A stretch of DNA of 64,000 nucleotides from Thermococcus sp. M39. Lineage in GTDB: Archaea > Methanobacteriota_B > Thermococci > Thermococcales > Thermococcaceae. Positions 41,061-51,125 of the stretch are shown piece after piece. The stretch is taken from assembly GCF_012027325.1 (NCBI RefSeq), contig NZ_SNUG01000008.1, positions 1 to 64,000 of the forward strand, read 5' to 3'. The number at the start of each line of letters is the position of its first letter. Positions within the stretch are counted from its first letter, which is position 1. The position numbers and the translations under genes were made by a program. The notes under the pieces are model-generated. The model was not told the DNA's origin, did not search any database, and saw nothing but the letters and a program-made list of their open reading frames with translations.

Positions 41061-42191
41061 ATGATTATCGGCGTCGTTGGAAAGATAGCAGCTGGAAAAA
41101 CTACAATAGCAAAGTTTCTTGAAGAAAAAGGCTTTTGCAGAATTTCCTGCAGCGATCCCCTCATAGATTTGCTGACTCACAATGTTGATGCCTACTCCTG
41201 GATTCCCGAGTTGCCAGAAAAAGCCGAGCCGACGAGAGATAGGCTGATTGAATATGGGAGATATCTAAAGGAAACCTATGGAGAAGACATCTTAATCCGA
41301 CTCGCTTTAGATAAGATGAGGCACTGCAGAAATGTTGTCATTGATGGAGTTCGTTCAAGGGGAGAGATTGAAGCTATAAAGCAGAGAGGAGGCGTTATTA
41401 TTTACGTCGAAGCAAAGCCCAGGCTTAGATATGAAAGAGTAGTTAAAAGAAAAGCTAGAAAAGACAAAGCCATTAAGAGCTTTGAGGACTTTAAGAGAAT
41501 GGACGACGAAGAGGAGAAGCTTTATCACACGAGCAAACTAAAAGATCTAGCAGATTTTGTGATTGTGAATGAAGGAACTTTGGAGGATTTAAGAAAGGAA
41601 GTTAAGAAGATTCTTGAATTTCTGAATACACTTATTGTTATTGCTCCCTGCCTCCTTAGTCCGTTCATCGTTTATAGGGGTCCAAAAGAAAAGGAATACA
41701 GGACAGCGTCAACTCTGATGGAGCTCTTTGGGAAGTATCATTATCTCAAGATTTTGGCTTATCCGTGTCCAGAGTTCTTACTGCTGGGCTTTCCAAGGGC
41801 ACCTGCAAGCAAAGAGGTTTATGAAAAGCTCGGCATGAGAGAATACGCCAAGAGAGTTGCTGAGTTCATAGCTAAGAGCATCGAAGAAGAACAGCCCTCA
41901 AGGGTGATCTTTATCGGAGTCAAAGGTTCTCCAACATGCGGGGTATTTCACACAACTTCAAGCGACTCAGAAAAGTATCCCTATGAGAGAATAGAAGAGT
42001 TCAAAAAGCTCCCACGAGAGGAGAGGTTCAAAATTGCAGAGGAAATAGCTAAAGACTTCAAACTTGTTAAAGGCGATGGGATTTTGTTTGAGATTTTAAA
42101 AGCTAAAGTTGAGGGCATCTACTTGGAAATTGACAAAGATAATCTTGAAAAAAGTCTAAGCAAGCTGGACAATCTTCTCAAAAACCCATAG
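41061..42191 (+). CDS. Fusion of a UPF0200-type P-loop kinase and a TudS/DUF523-like domain
   Basis: The 376-residue protein starts with a nucleotide-kinase fold: Walker A GVVGKIAAGKTT, SCSDPLIDLL and NVVIDGVRSRGEIEAIKQ, like UPF0200/dephospho-CoA kinase relatives. From about residue 190 it resembles DUF523/TudS desulfurases: Cys 197 in APCLLS, Cys 236 in YPCPEFLLLGFPRAP and Cys 293 in GVKGSPTCGVFHT. Three Cys at these places bind a [4Fe-4S] cluster in TudS, which removes sulfur from thiouracil. The joint role (for example, recycling thio-nucleotides) is inferred. GAGGTGAT precedes ATG 41061. Confidence 0.7.
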   Translation: MIIGVVGKIAAGKTTIAKFLEEKGFCRISCSDPLIDLLTHNVDAYSWIPELPEKAEPTRDRLIEYGRYLKETYGEDILIRLALDKMRHCRNVVIDGVRSRGEIEAIKQRGGVIIYVEAKPRLRYERVVKRKARKDKAIKSFEDFKRMDDEEEKLYHTSKLKDLADFVIVNEGTLEDLRKEVKKILEFLNTLIVIAPCLLSPFIVYRGPKEKEYRTASTLMELFGKYHYLKILAYPCPEFLLLGFPRAPASKEVYEKLGMREYAKRVAEFIAKSIEEEQPSRVIFIGVKGSPTCGVFHTTSSDSEKYPYERIEEFKKLPREERFKIAEEIAKDFKLVKGDGILFEILKAKVEGIYLEIDKDNLEKSLSKLDNLLKNP

Positions 42192-42270
42192 CCTTTCTTA
42201 AATTTTATAGTAAAGTTTAATATACCAAAAAACTCTATTTTTTTACATAATACTAACGCTGGTGAAAGAT

Positions 42271-43319
42271 GTGAATATTGTTGTCATAAATGCCCTGTTT
42301 ATAGTGGGGGCTATTTAGTTGCAGTTGCAATGTTCTTTTTTCTCAGAATGTATCTGAAGACTAAAAGGAAGTCGGTGCTTTTTATGGCCCTTGGGACGGC
42401 TCTCTGTGCTGTGAACATATACTTTGACTATACAGAGAATTGGGTTAGTGTTATTATCTTCAAAGCACTGTTCGTTTCTCTCTTTGCATATGGAGCTCTG
42501 AGGCTTGTTCAAGAGGAGAGCCTTCTTCCGGATTGTACTGTTCTGAAAATCCTTCCCGCTACACCCATAGCTGTTTCCCTATATTGGATAGCTTACCACC
42601 TATGGAGAGGTCTGCCTTTCACCCAGGATTCAATCTCAATCCCATATGCAATATCCGGCATCTTTCTCTTTTTAGCCAGCCTTTTCATGTATACAGCCAA
42701 AGAGATCTACCCCTCAGCCGCGCGAAAGCTGGCAATTATCATTGGAGGAATTGGCGTCAATGAGATAGTACATCCATTCATCAGAAGCTCAGACATAGGC
42801 AATCTGCTCCAATTTACAATTTTAATGTTAATCGCCCTCGGAGTTTACTACCTCAACAAACTCGGTAAAGAAGTTAGATTCAGAGGAATTCCCGAGGAAA
42901 AGCATCAAACTGAGATACTCATTGTGGACAGCAAAGAGTATTCTCAGCTGAAAAAGAGACTTGAAAATTCCGAAATTTTAATATTCACAAGAGAATACAA
43001 AGAGTTTCCGAAATTGTGGAAGAACTACTTTATATCCACGATAAACGGCGATAACGTAATCTCTCCTGTAAATCTGCCCAAGATTCTCGACCTATCAAAG
43101 AGGCATTTTGAAAATGCCCAAAAGAAAGGAGAAAGTGGAGTTGTGATAATTGACTGCATAGAATATCTCAACGAGTATAATGGCTTCAACACGGTTGTGA
43201 AGTTCCTAACGAGACTGAGAGATTTCTCTTTTCTGTATGGAGGGAATGTTTTCGTAAGCACGAGCAGAGATGTGTGGGAGAAAAAGGAATTTGCACTGCT
43301 TGAGACTCTGCTTAGATGA
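42271..43319 (+). pseudogene. DUF835 membrane protein 2 with a probable frameshift near its start
   Basis: From ATG 42330 a 329-residue frame has about seven membrane segments and the DUF835 core GVVIIDCIEYLNEYNGFNTV followed by VKFLTRLRDFSFLYGGNVFV. The best start is GTG 42271 with GGTGA five bases before it, reading NIVVINALFIVGAI before TAG 42316. Adding one T in the TTT run at 42314-42316 joins it to LVAVAMFFFLRM without a break. The gene has thus probably lost one base, or the read has an error. Translation from 42330 would lack a ribosome site and half of the first helix. Confidence 0.6.
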
Positions 43320-43376
43320 GAAGGCACAGCTTTTGCTTTTTCTCAAAATTGAAAAGACGAAACCTCAAACATATCT

Positions 43377-44726
43377 TTAAGCTTCCCTTATTGCTCTCTC
43401 CACAAGCTCTCTTGCTTTTCTCATTAGATCCTCTGCTTTCTCTTTTGTGCGAGCTTCAAGTGTAATCCTCATTATTGGCTCTGTTCCGCTCGGTCTAAAG
43501 AGGATCCACCAGTTAGAGTTTTCGATCCTCACTCCGTCTATGTCAATTAACTTTTCATATTCAAAGCTCTTCAGAGCTTCCCTTTCAATTATCTCCATAG
43601 CTTTTCTCTTTTTCTCGTTTGGACATGGTATCTTGGCTCTAAGCGTTACATATCTCGGCACATCTTTAGCCAATTCGCTCAAAGGCCCAAGCTTGTCAAT
43701 CATCTCTAAGACCAAAGCCCCGGCAAAGATTCCATCTGGAGTGAGGTTCCATTGGGGCATTATCCAAGTCCCACTTGGCTCACCGCCAAAGACTGCATTT
43801 TCCCTAACTATGCCTTCCGCAACAGCAACGTCTCCAACTTTGACCCTAACGACTTCTCCCCCCAAGGGCTTAACGTAATCATCTAAAGCGAAGCCAGCAT
43901 CAACCGTCGTAACTATCTTTCCTTTTCCAAACTTCCTCAGCATGTAGCCTGAGATTAAGCTCAGCATAATTTCATATTCAACAAAGTTGCCCTGATCATC
44001 AACGACGCCAATTCTGTCAGCATCTCCGTCATGAGCTATGCCCACATCAGCTTTCATGACTCTCACAGTTTTGGCAAGCCACTCAAGGCTTTTCGCATTC
44101 GGCTCCAGCTCACGGACAAAGTATCCGGAAGGATGAGCATTGAGGCTTATAACTTTGTTGCCGAGCTCCCTCTGAAGATACGGACTAACGAGAGAGCCTG
44201 CACCGTTTCCAGTATCAACAACAACAGTGTAGGAATTTTCAAGCTCAATTATATCCAAAATCCTTTTGATGTATTCCTCTTTTGGATCTGCATAGCTCAG
44301 CTTTCCAATTTCATTCCAAGCGACTTTCCTAAAGTTTTCACTCTCAAGGATTTTCTCAAGCTCATTCTCCATCTCACTCGTGTATGCCATTCCATTGGGC
44401 TGCCAGACCTTAATTCCATTGTATTCTGGGGGATTGTGTGAGGCCGTGATTGTTACTCCAGCATCAGCCTCATAGAGCTTTATCGCAAAGCCCGTTAAGG
44501 GAGTAGGAGAGAGACCAATATCAATAACATCAACACCAGTGCTTAGAAGACCAGAAATTAGAGCATTCTTGAGCATCTCTCCAGAAGTTCTGGTGTCCAT
44601 ACCAACAACAACTTTTCCTCCGCCGAGATAAGTTCCTAAAGCCTTTCCAACTTTTAAAGCAAGCTCTGGAGTCAGTTTTTCATTGACCACTTCTCTAATC
44701 CCGCTTGTTCCGAAGTATTTTCCCAT
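43377..44726 (-). CDS. Phosphohexomutase (phosphomannomutase/phosphoglucomutase/GlmM type)
   Basis: The 449-residue enzyme has [20 protein letters not shown], the phosphoserine loop [17 protein letters not shown], the metal loop [14 protein letters not shown], the sugar loop [10 protein letters not shown] and the phosphate loop [11 protein letters not shown]. It moves phosphate between C1 and C6 of hexose phosphates. Which sugar (mannose, glucose or glucosamine) cannot be settled from the sequence. ATG 44726 follows GGGTGATTGAG. Confidence 0.92.
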   Translation of the reverse strand: MGKYFGTSGIREVVNEKLTPELALKVGKALGTYLGGGKVVVGMDTRTSGEMLKNALISGLLSTGVDVIDIGLSPTPLTGFAIKLYEADAGVTITASHNPPEYNGIKVWQPNGMAYTSEMENELEKILESENFRKVAWNEIGKLSYADPKEEYIKRILDIIELENSYTVVVDTGNGAGSLVSPYLQRELGNKVISLNAHPSGYFVRELEPNAKSLEWLAKTVRVMKADVGIAHDGDADRIGVVDDQGNFVEYEIMLSLISGYMLRKFGKGKIVTTVDAGFALDDYVKPLGGEVVRVKVGDVAVAEGIVRENAVFGGEPSGTWIMPQWNLTPDGIFAGALVLEMIDKLGPLSELAKDVPRYVTLRAKIPCPNEKKRKAMEIIEREALKSFEYEKLIDIDGVRIENSNWWILFRPSGTEPIMRITLEARTKEKAEDLMRKARELVERAIREA

Positions 44727-44801
44727 CTCAATCACCCGATGAATGTAATTACAATTACAGAAAATCATAAAAGTTTATAAATAAAACGGAGTGGAGTAGA
44801 A

Positions 44802-45581
44802 TTACCAGTTTCTCAGCTCATTCGCAAGCTCCACTAGCTTCTTAGCCCTTCTCAGGTCAATATCATTCTTTGTTTTCCCATCTTTCTTAATCCATGTCCC
44901 TACTATGAAGCCATCAGCATATTTCCACAGCTTTGGAAGGTTGTCGTAGGTTGTCCCTGAGCCTACAATAACTGGAACTGGCGAAATTTCCTTTGCTTTT
45001 TTAAGTTTCTCCAAATTAACTTCACTACCCGTAGCCTTTCCGCTGATAATTACAGCGTCAGCCAAGCCTCTCTCAACTGTATCTCTCAATGCATCTTCAA
45101 ATTCTCCGAAATGGTAGGCATGTTTAACATGAACATCTGCAAAAACCTTTATTTTACTTGGCAAGAGCTTCCTCAGCTTTGCCAGCTCATAGGCTATGCC
45201 TTCTATTATTCCCTGGTCAGTGTATGCAACCCCGCTTAAAACATTCACCCTTATGAAGTCCGCTTTCACAGCGTAGGCTATTGAGTAAGCTGCTATCCCA
45301 TCGTTCCTCAAGACGTTTATGCCCAAAGGAAGAGAAACTTCCTCACGAATTGCTTTTGCAATGACACTCATCGCTGCTACCGTTATTTTTTCAACAGTCT
45401 TTGGAAAAGGCACATCATTGAAGTTCTCAACCATTACTGCATCAAAGCCCGCTTTTTCAAGCTTTTTAGCTTCATCAATTGCATGTTCCAATATTCCGTC
45501 AAAGTTTCCATCATAAAGATAAGAGCCTGGTAAAGGTTTGAGATGGACCATCCCAATGAGGACTTTTCGCTCGAAATTCAT
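44802..45581 (-). CDS. BtpA-family TIM-barrel protein
   Basis: The 259-residue protein has the BtpA signature: GMVHLKPLPGSYLYDGNFDG, FDAVMVENFNDVPFPKTVEK, VFADVHVKHAYHFGEF and VPVIVGSGTTYDNLPKLWKY. BtpA was linked to photosystem I stability in cyanobacteria; archaeal members are of unknown function and are probably enzymes. ATG 45581 follows GGTGAT. It lies 75 bp from the phosphohexomutase on the same strand. Confidence 0.9.
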   Translation of the reverse strand: MNFERKVLIGMVHLKPLPGSYLYDGNFDGILEHAIDEAKKLEKAGFDAVMVENFNDVPFPKTVEKITVAAMSVIAKAIREEVSLPLGINVLRNDGIAAYSIAYAVKADFIRVNVLSGVAYTDQGIIEGIAYELAKLRKLLPSKIKVFADVHVKHAYHFGEFEDALRDTVERGLADAVIISGKATGSEVNLEKLKKAKEISPVPVIVGSGTTYDNLPKLWKYADGFIVGTWIKKDGKTKNDIDLRRAKKLVELANELRNW

Positions 45582-45745
45582 TATAATCACCGAAATTAGA
45601 AAGGGTTTAGGAGTAATTAAGCTTTACTAGATAAAGAAAAAAGGAAAAAGCACTAACATTTATCCATGAGCCTGTATATCCTAACAGAAACTGTGTAATC
45701 TTCGTTGGGATTTGGAGCATTGTACTGAGAGGCGCATCTTCAAGA

Positions 45746-45844
45746 ATGAGGAAGCTTAAGAAGTTAAAAGAGCTCTACGATATGGGTGTTATAATCCAAG
45801 AGGAGTACGAAGAAAAGAGGACAAAGCTCTTAAGGAAGATTTAA
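45746..45844 (+). CDS. SHOCT-module peptide or gene fragment
   Basis: The 32-residue frame (MRKLKKLKELYDMGVIIQEE, then YEEKRTKLLRKI) is a clear SHOCT module. The same frame is open upstream to 45635 without a usable start codon, so this may be the remaining tail of a larger protein. No ribosome site is obvious. It could still be a free peptide. Confidence 0.4.
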   Translation: MRKLKKLKELYDMGVIIQEEYEEKRTKLLRKI

Positions 45845-45871
45845 GCTTTTCTTTTTAATCCAGAGTCATTT

Positions 45872-46609
45872 CTACTTTTTAGGCTTCTCAGCTATCACCA
45901 TTATTTCGATATCGTCAAAATCTACTTTCCTCTTTCCCCATCTTCCAGCAGTGCCTCCCCAAATGGCTTTTACTTCAAACCCAACCATTTTGAACATTAA
46001 GTAAAGCTCTGTAGGGACGTAAACGCGTTCTCTAATCGGGATTTTTGTGCCATCAGGTGCCTCAATTTCTTCAAAGAACGTCATGGTGTTTGGGTCGAAA
46101 GTTCCTTTGGTTATGTCCTTGTTTGATGCCCCTTTAATTCTTGAAAGGGCACTTAGGGCAGTCAAAATAAATTTTCCACCAGGCTTTAGGGATTCATAAA
46201 TATTCTTGAGTATCGCTAAGTCGTGCTCTATTGGGTCGTCACTTGAACCGATTAACGAAAAAGCACCTTCGCAGAGGCATATGGCAGCGTCAAATTCCTC
46301 CTCACGCTTAAACTTCGTAGCGTCTGCTTTTATGAACTCCACTTCAACACCTTCCTTTTGAGCTCGTTTTCTTGCTTCTTCAAGCATTCCTTGAGAAATA
46401 TCTATTCCGGTTACTCTGTATCCTCTTTTTGCGAGTTCTATCGAATGCCTTCCGACACCGCAGCCAACATCCAATATTTTAGCTCCTTTTGGTAGCTGAA
46501 ACTCATTTAATAAAAACTCCACTTCCTCTTTTGTGTATTTAGTAAACGGCTCTTTCAAGTAGTGACGTGCCTCTCTATCAAAAAAGTCTTCCCATTCATG
46601 TTTTTTCAT
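45872..46609 (-). CDS. Class I SAM-dependent methyltransferase
   Basis: The 245-residue protein has motif I ILDVGCGVGRHSIELAKRGY, VTGIDISQGMLEEARKRAQK, AAICLCEGAFSLIG and LKPGGKFILTALSALSR. This is a Methyltransf_25/11-type enzyme; the N-terminal WEDFFDREARHYLKEPFTKY is characteristic of a small archaeal group. Substrate unknown. ATG 46609 is used, as it follows GGATGTGAT; the 18-residue longer form has no support. Confidence 0.85.
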   Translation of the reverse strand: MKKHEWEDFFDREARHYLKEPFTKYTKEEVEFLLNEFQLPKGAKILDVGCGVGRHSIELAKRGYRVTGIDISQGMLEEARKRAQKEGVEVEFIKADATKFKREEEFDAAICLCEGAFSLIGSSDDPIEHDLAILKNIYESLKPGGKFILTALSALSRIKGASNKDITKGTFDPNTMTFFEEIEAPDGTKIPIRERVYVPTELYLMFKMVGFEVKAIWGGTAGRWGKRKVDFDDIEIMVIAEKPKK

Positions 46610-46711
46610 TGTTATCACATCCGGAAGATTTCTTTTTTCGATAATTAAAAAGGTTTGTGGCATTTTAACATGGCCTGAAGCTTAATATACTTGTGAGGTC
46701 AAAGCAAAGAT

Positions 46712-46924
46712 ATGAACGAGAAACAGAAAAAGATCATTATCTTTCTAATGTTGTTCATCCTCACCGGGCCGTTCGCTTTTCTCTGGTTAGCAGCCCTTAT
46801 GCATAAGGAAAAACCCAAAATTGAGATTGAACAACCCAAAGAAGAAACAAGAAAAGGGAAAGATCCATTTGAATGGAAGAGCATTTGGGACGAAGAATCA
46901 GCGCTTTTTGAAGAGGACTATTAG
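46712..46924 (+). CDS. Small single-span membrane protein
   Basis: The 70-residue protein has one transmembrane segment (IIIFLMLFILTGPFAFLWLA) after a basic N-terminus and a charged cytoplasmic tail. Its last 9 codons overlap the 3' end of the glucanotransferase gene on the other strand. GAGGTC lies upstream. No family is recognised. Confidence 0.55.
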   Translation: MNEKQKKIIIFLMLFILTGPFAFLWLAALMHKEKPKIEIEQPKEETRKGKDPFEWKSIWDEESALFEEDY

Positions 46925-49030
46925 GGATAACATCAAAATTAAGCCCGTTCCACAGATGGATGTTGAGGGAGATTGAATTGTAGATCTTGTGATTGTTTGG
47001 GTGTAATTTGGAGTCGGTTCTGTCTTCGTTAGAATTATCGTTTTGTTGATTGATTTTCCGTAAAGAGTTACGTTTAAAGGCTCAAGCTTTTCCCAAGGTA
47101 AACCAGAGTATAAATCCACGCTAAAGCTTGTATTTACGGGAAGGCTGACAACTTGGAAATAATAGTCAGTTTTAGACCTCATCAGTGGAATTGGTTCGGC
47201 CAATTCGGAGATGTTGCCTTTAATCCATATCTGACCCGTCAAATTAGATGCATTTAAAACAAGCAAAAACGCTTCTTCGTTTCCACTTAAATATCGAAGC
47301 TTAACGCTGTTGCTTCTCTTTCCATTTGTTTCAACGTAAACATCAACCCAAGCTTTTTGAGTGTCCAGCTTGGGCATCCTAAAAACTATCATCTCATCGC
47401 TCCATTCAAGGACTTCTGCTCTTACTCCTTCAATAAACACCTTTCCACTTTTTCCAAATCCGGCTCCACCAAGAATAAGTTTCTGACCTGGTTGAGCGAT
47501 ATATGGAGTTATAGATCCAATTAAAGGTTTCTCTTGCTCACCCTCATAACTGAACACAAGCACTTTGTTTTTAGGGGCTGAAATTTCAGCTTTTCCATCT
47601 TTAACTTGCATCTTAACTCCATAAAGAACATCTCTGTAAATTCCGTCGCTCCAGTTTAAGCTGAGGGTTAAGTTTTTGCTGTCCACTTTGTTCACAACAA
47701 CCAAAACCTTCTCGCTACCAAATTTTCTCTCAAAGATCCAAGTGTTGTAATCAGCATAAATCGTCTCAAAATCCCCATAAGCGAGAGCGTTGTTTTCTTT
47801 TCTGAGCTCTGCAAGAGTTCTGATTATTCTTGCAGCCTCTGTTTGGTTGTTAAATTCCATCATTGGCCTGTTATATGGATCACCCTTCCCCTCTTTGCTA
47901 ACCAAGTAGCTTTCATCACCATAATAAATCACTGGAATTCCCGGCAACGTCATTACTAAGCTCAATGTCATGTGGTACCTATCGAGATTTTTACTTTCGC
48001 TTAGATATCTGGGCAAATCATGATTGTCGAGGAAGTTAACTGCCTTATTTGGATAAACGAAGTGAGAGTAATATTCCTCAAGCTCTCTTGCAAGAGTCTT
48101 AAGGCTTCCACCAAAGGCAAACGTCCTCACAATGTCGTTCCTTATTGGAATACTGAGCTGGGAAGAAACATTAGAATATTGATAAAAGTAGAACATGTCA
48201 TCGTCTTTTTCAAAGTTAAGCTTGTAGTACTCACCAAAGATAAAGAGGGGCTCTTGCATGTACAAATGAGCATAGAACTGAGTCAACCAGCCTAAGTCAA
48301 TGTGTTTGACTGCATCAATTCTAAATCCACAAACACCGCTCTGAACAAACAAACTCGCACCATCTTTGAGATACTCATCAACCCAAGGATTTAGCTGATT
48401 AAAGTCTGCCAGACCGAAAAGATTTCCATATTTAAGCTCAAATCCCTCCCACACCTTAATGTCACCATTGTGATGATAAACATCCTCTAGGCTTCCCGTA
48501 TAGGGATTCAACGTTGCATTTTTGCCGTCATAATAGTAGTTTGTGATAAAAGTGCCATTGTCATAGAGGGAACCAAATTCACCATCAGTTGCTGGATTTG
48601 AATGATTCGGAACAAAATCAACGATTATGCAAATCCCTCTTTTCTCTGCTTCTTTAACTAGTGTTTTGAAAAGTTTCCAGTCTCCGAAATGCTCCTCTAT
48701 TCTCTTATAATCTCTCGTCCAATAGCCGTGATAGGGAGCAGAGCCCGATGCCATACGATCTATATTGTCATTGATCGGGGATAACCATATCATTGACACT
48801 CCCAAGCTTTGGATGTAGTCAAGATTCTCAATTATTCCTTGTAAATCCCCACCCCAGTAAAGGCGATAATTCTTATGAGCTGGATCGTAAAAAGGCTGAT
48901 TATTGCTCTTATTCCCATCGTAAAAGCGGTCAACCATTATCTGATAAATGACGCCTTTCTCTGGAATTCGATAGGCATAATTACTTGGCAATAGGAGAGC
49001 TAAGATTAACAAAATAATCAGCTTCCTCAT
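46898..49030 (-). CDS. Secreted GH13 enzyme, cyclodextrin-glucanotransferase-like
   Basis: The 710-residue protein has a signal peptide (KLIILLILALLLPSNYAY), a GH13 barrel with IIVDFVPNHS (138-144 region), nucleophile Asp 239 in GFRIDAVKH, acid/base Glu 267 in FIFGEYY and Asp 338 in FLDNHD. A C domain, an IPT/TIG-like domain (PLIGSITPYIAQPGQKLILG) and a carbohydrate-binding-like region follow. This A-B-C-D-E order is that of cyclodextrin glucanotransferases. A Ser/Thr linker and a C-terminal hydrophobic anchor (ILMLSLIVLFKKR) tie it to the membrane. It would turn starch into cyclodextrins outside the cell. A maltogenic amylase activity cannot be excluded. ATG 49030 follows GGTGATATA. Confidence 0.85.
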   Translation of the reverse strand: MRKLIILLILALLLPSNYAYRIPEKGVIYQIMVDRFYDGNKSNNQPFYDPAHKNYRLYWGGDLQGIIENLDYIQSLGVSMIWLSPINDNIDRMASGSAPYHGYWTRDYKRIEEHFGDWKLFKTLVKEAEKRGICIIVDFVPNHSNPATDGEFGSLYDNGTFITNYYYDGKNATLNPYTGSLEDVYHHNGDIKVWEGFELKYGNLFGLADFNQLNPWVDEYLKDGASLFVQSGVCGFRIDAVKHIDLGWLTQFYAHLYMQEPLFIFGEYYKLNFEKDDDMFYFYQYSNVSSQLSIPIRNDIVRTFAFGGSLKTLARELEEYYSHFVYPNKAVNFLDNHDLPRYLSESKNLDRYHMTLSLVMTLPGIPVIYYGDESYLVSKEGKGDPYNRPMMEFNNQTEAARIIRTLAELRKENNALAYGDFETIYADYNTWIFERKFGSEKVLVVVNKVDSKNLTLSLNWSDGIYRDVLYGVKMQVKDGKAEISAPKNKVLVFSYEGEQEKPLIGSITPYIAQPGQKLILGGAGFGKSGKVFIEGVRAEVLEWSDEMIVFRMPKLDTQKAWVDVYVETNGKRSNSVKLRYLSGNEEAFLLVLNASNLTGQIWIKGNISELAEPIPLMRSKTDYYFQVVSLPVNTSFSVDLYSGLPWEKLEPLNVTLYGKSINKTIILTKTEPTPNYTQTITRSTIQSPSTSICGTGLILMLSLIVLFKKR

Positions 49031-49071
49031 TATATCACCAGAAGTGATAAGAAAAAAGAGCTTAAAAACTT

Positions 49072-49755
49072 TCACATCTTCTTAATCTCTTCAAAATCTA
49101 TTGTCGCAATTTTCTCAAGAATGTCATTGTTTGCAGATTTGATAACCTTCAACTTATAGGTACTACCACTCCTTTCCCATTGCATAACCGATGTTGCAAT
49201 CTCCTCAAATAGATAGAAAAGCTCTGGAAATTTGGCCTGCATTAGCTCTTTATTAACGAAATAAAATGCTATCCTAGTTTTGTTTCCAACGTATTTTGAG
49301 ATGTTTTTGAGTAGCCTGATACCTCCCCCATATTCCTTTATTGAGTTTATCAAAAAGAGCTTGTAAATTCCCAATACAGGGTTATAGATCATCTTAGAGG
49401 GATGAACTTTTTCATAAACGTTTTCATAAACAGAGTTATAGTACTGAAAGTCTAAAGAATACCTTTCAATATCTATCTTTCCAATGATATTCCCCTCATT
49501 TCTATGGCCCCCTATCTTTATAATAGGAATGTCACTAAACTCGTCTATGGGGAGCCCTATAAGCTCTAACCGAGTCAGAAATTCTGGTAATGTATCAGCC
49601 GCATCATCAATAATCATTGGAATATCATTTTGTCTGCAATACTTCTCCATCACATATAGCAAGATTTCGGGGGATGATACGGAGGTATATTCAACAAGCA
49701 CAGTCTCGCCAGCCCTCATTTTAGAAAAGATGAACCCAAATCCTTGCTCAGCCAT
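49072..49755 (-). CDS. DUF257 protein
   Basis: The 227-residue protein matches the DUF257 family, common in Thermococcales: FSKMRAGETVLVEYTSVSSP, PMIIDDAADTLPEFLTRLEL and PIIKIGGHRNEGNIIGKIDI. The fold resembles a KaiC/RecA core without Walker motifs. Function unknown. It precedes the glucanotransferase gene by about 40 bp on the same strand and could be co-transcribed. Confidence 0.8.
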   Translation of the reverse strand: MAEQGFGFIFSKMRAGETVLVEYTSVSSPEILLYVMEKYCRQNDIPMIIDDAADTLPEFLTRLELIGLPIDEFSDIPIIKIGGHRNEGNIIGKIDIERYSLDFQYYNSVYENVYEKVHPSKMIYNPVLGIYKLFLINSIKEYGGGIRLLKNISKYVGNKTRIAFYFVNKELMQAKFPELFYLFEEIATSVMQWERSGSTYKLKVIKSANNDILEKIATIDFEEIKKM

Positions 49756-49820
49756 CCGCTTACCACCGGAATTAATTTTTGAATTTGTAGTATAAATAGT
49801 TTACTCAAATTAACATAGCT

Positions 49821-51125
49821 TTATACAATTCTGCCAAAGGAGAGAATCCTTGGAGATATGAAACTGCCAATTTCCTCTTTCTCTTTCCCAACACTTATAA
49901 TTGAGTTTATCAACTCGAAAATATTGCCCGCAAACATATTGTCTTTAAATGGCTTAACCTCACCATTTTCAATTATGTAGCCGAGCTCAACTGTCAGGGA
50001 AAAATCTCCGCTTACTGGATTCGCAGTGTGCTCCCCAAAAACGCGCTTTATAATAATGGCTTTCTCTAACTCCTCCAAATTTTCCCTTTTTCCATCAACA
50101 ATCACATTGCTGTTTCCAATGTGCGGCGTTGTCCTAAAATCCCTCACAGCATTTCCCGTGCTCTCCGTGTTCATAAGCTTAGCATAAGTTTCATCAAAAA
50201 GAAAGCCCTTTAAAATACCGTTCTCAATTAGCACGGTTCTTTGAGATGGGTTCCCTTCGCCATCAAAGGAATAACTGCCAAGCTTTCCTTCAAGGGTTGC
50301 ATCGTCTATCAGTGTAAAGCTTTCACTAGCAATCCTATCCTCCACCTTTGAAAATCTCGAGCGTCTGTGATAGACGTTGTCTCCATAGAGATTGACCATT
50401 AAAATGCTCATGAGAGAAGCTACTGCATGCGGCTCTAGGATAAGCTCTCCTTCGTATCCATCAATCTTTTTGGCATTATAGCTCAGCTCCACCTCTTCTA
50501 AAGCTTTTTCAAGTCCTACTGAAAATTCTCTCTCAAAGTCTGGCATCAGTCTAAATCCCTTATAGTAGCTTCCAATCCCGTTTTTTTCAGCTCTTTTGAC
50601 GATGTGAATGCTGATGCTCAGTCCTGTTGTTTTTTCGCTTTTTTCTATCCCGTTGGAATTTGCTATTCCATCCGTGGACACTCCAAAAGCTAAACCCCCA
50701 GAAAAAGTGTACTCTTTTCCAAACTTTTCTTTGAGCTCTTTCTCCTTTTCAGTTAGGGAGAGAGCAGTTGCATAAGCATCATCAAAGCTCAGCTCTTCAA
50801 TTCTCTTGTCATAGAGAGCTTTAACTTTGTTCTTCCCATTATCATCAGAAAATCCATGAAAAGGAACTTCACTAACCTTTGCAAGCTTTATTGTTCTGTT
50901 CACAAACCTTTCCAAAGTCGCTCTGTCGTGGTTTATCCCAGTGATGTATGAGAAGCCAATTTTCCCTTTATATCCAACCCTCAGTCCAATGCCTGAGTGG
51001 TATTTACGCTGAGCCCTCACCAGCTCACATCTCTCAATCTTAAAGGAGCTTCCTCTCCCTATTTCCCAGTAAATCTCCCACTCAACGTCCTTGTGATTGA
51101 GGATTTTAATTAATTCATCTATCAT
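49821..51125 (-). CDS. tldE: TldE/PmbA-type metallopeptidase subunit
   Basis: The 434-residue protein is the non-catalytic partner in the TldD/TldE peptidase: GIGLRVGYKGKIGFSYITGI, ELILEPHAVASLMSILMVNL, GEGNPSQRTVLIENGILKGF and VSGDFSLTVELGYIIENGEV. The HExxxH motif of TldD is absent. The start overlaps the tldD stop. The pair degrades or matures peptides. Confidence 0.9.
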   Translation of the reverse strand: MIDELIKILNHKDVEWEIYWEIGRGSSFKIERCELVRAQRKYHSGIGLRVGYKGKIGFSYITGINHDRATLERFVNRTIKLAKVSEVPFHGFSDDNGKNKVKALYDKRIEELSFDDAYATALSLTEKEKELKEKFGKEYTFSGGLAFGVSTDGIANSNGIEKSEKTTGLSISIHIVKRAEKNGIGSYYKGFRLMPDFEREFSVGLEKALEEVELSYNAKKIDGYEGELILEPHAVASLMSILMVNLYGDNVYHRRSRFSKVEDRIASESFTLIDDATLEGKLGSYSFDGEGNPSQRTVLIENGILKGFLFDETYAKLMNTESTGNAVRDFRTTPHIGNSNVIVDGKRENLEELEKAIIIKRVFGEHTANPVSGDFSLTVELGYIIENGEVKPFKDNMFAGNIFELINSIISVGKEKEEIGSFISPRILSFGRIV

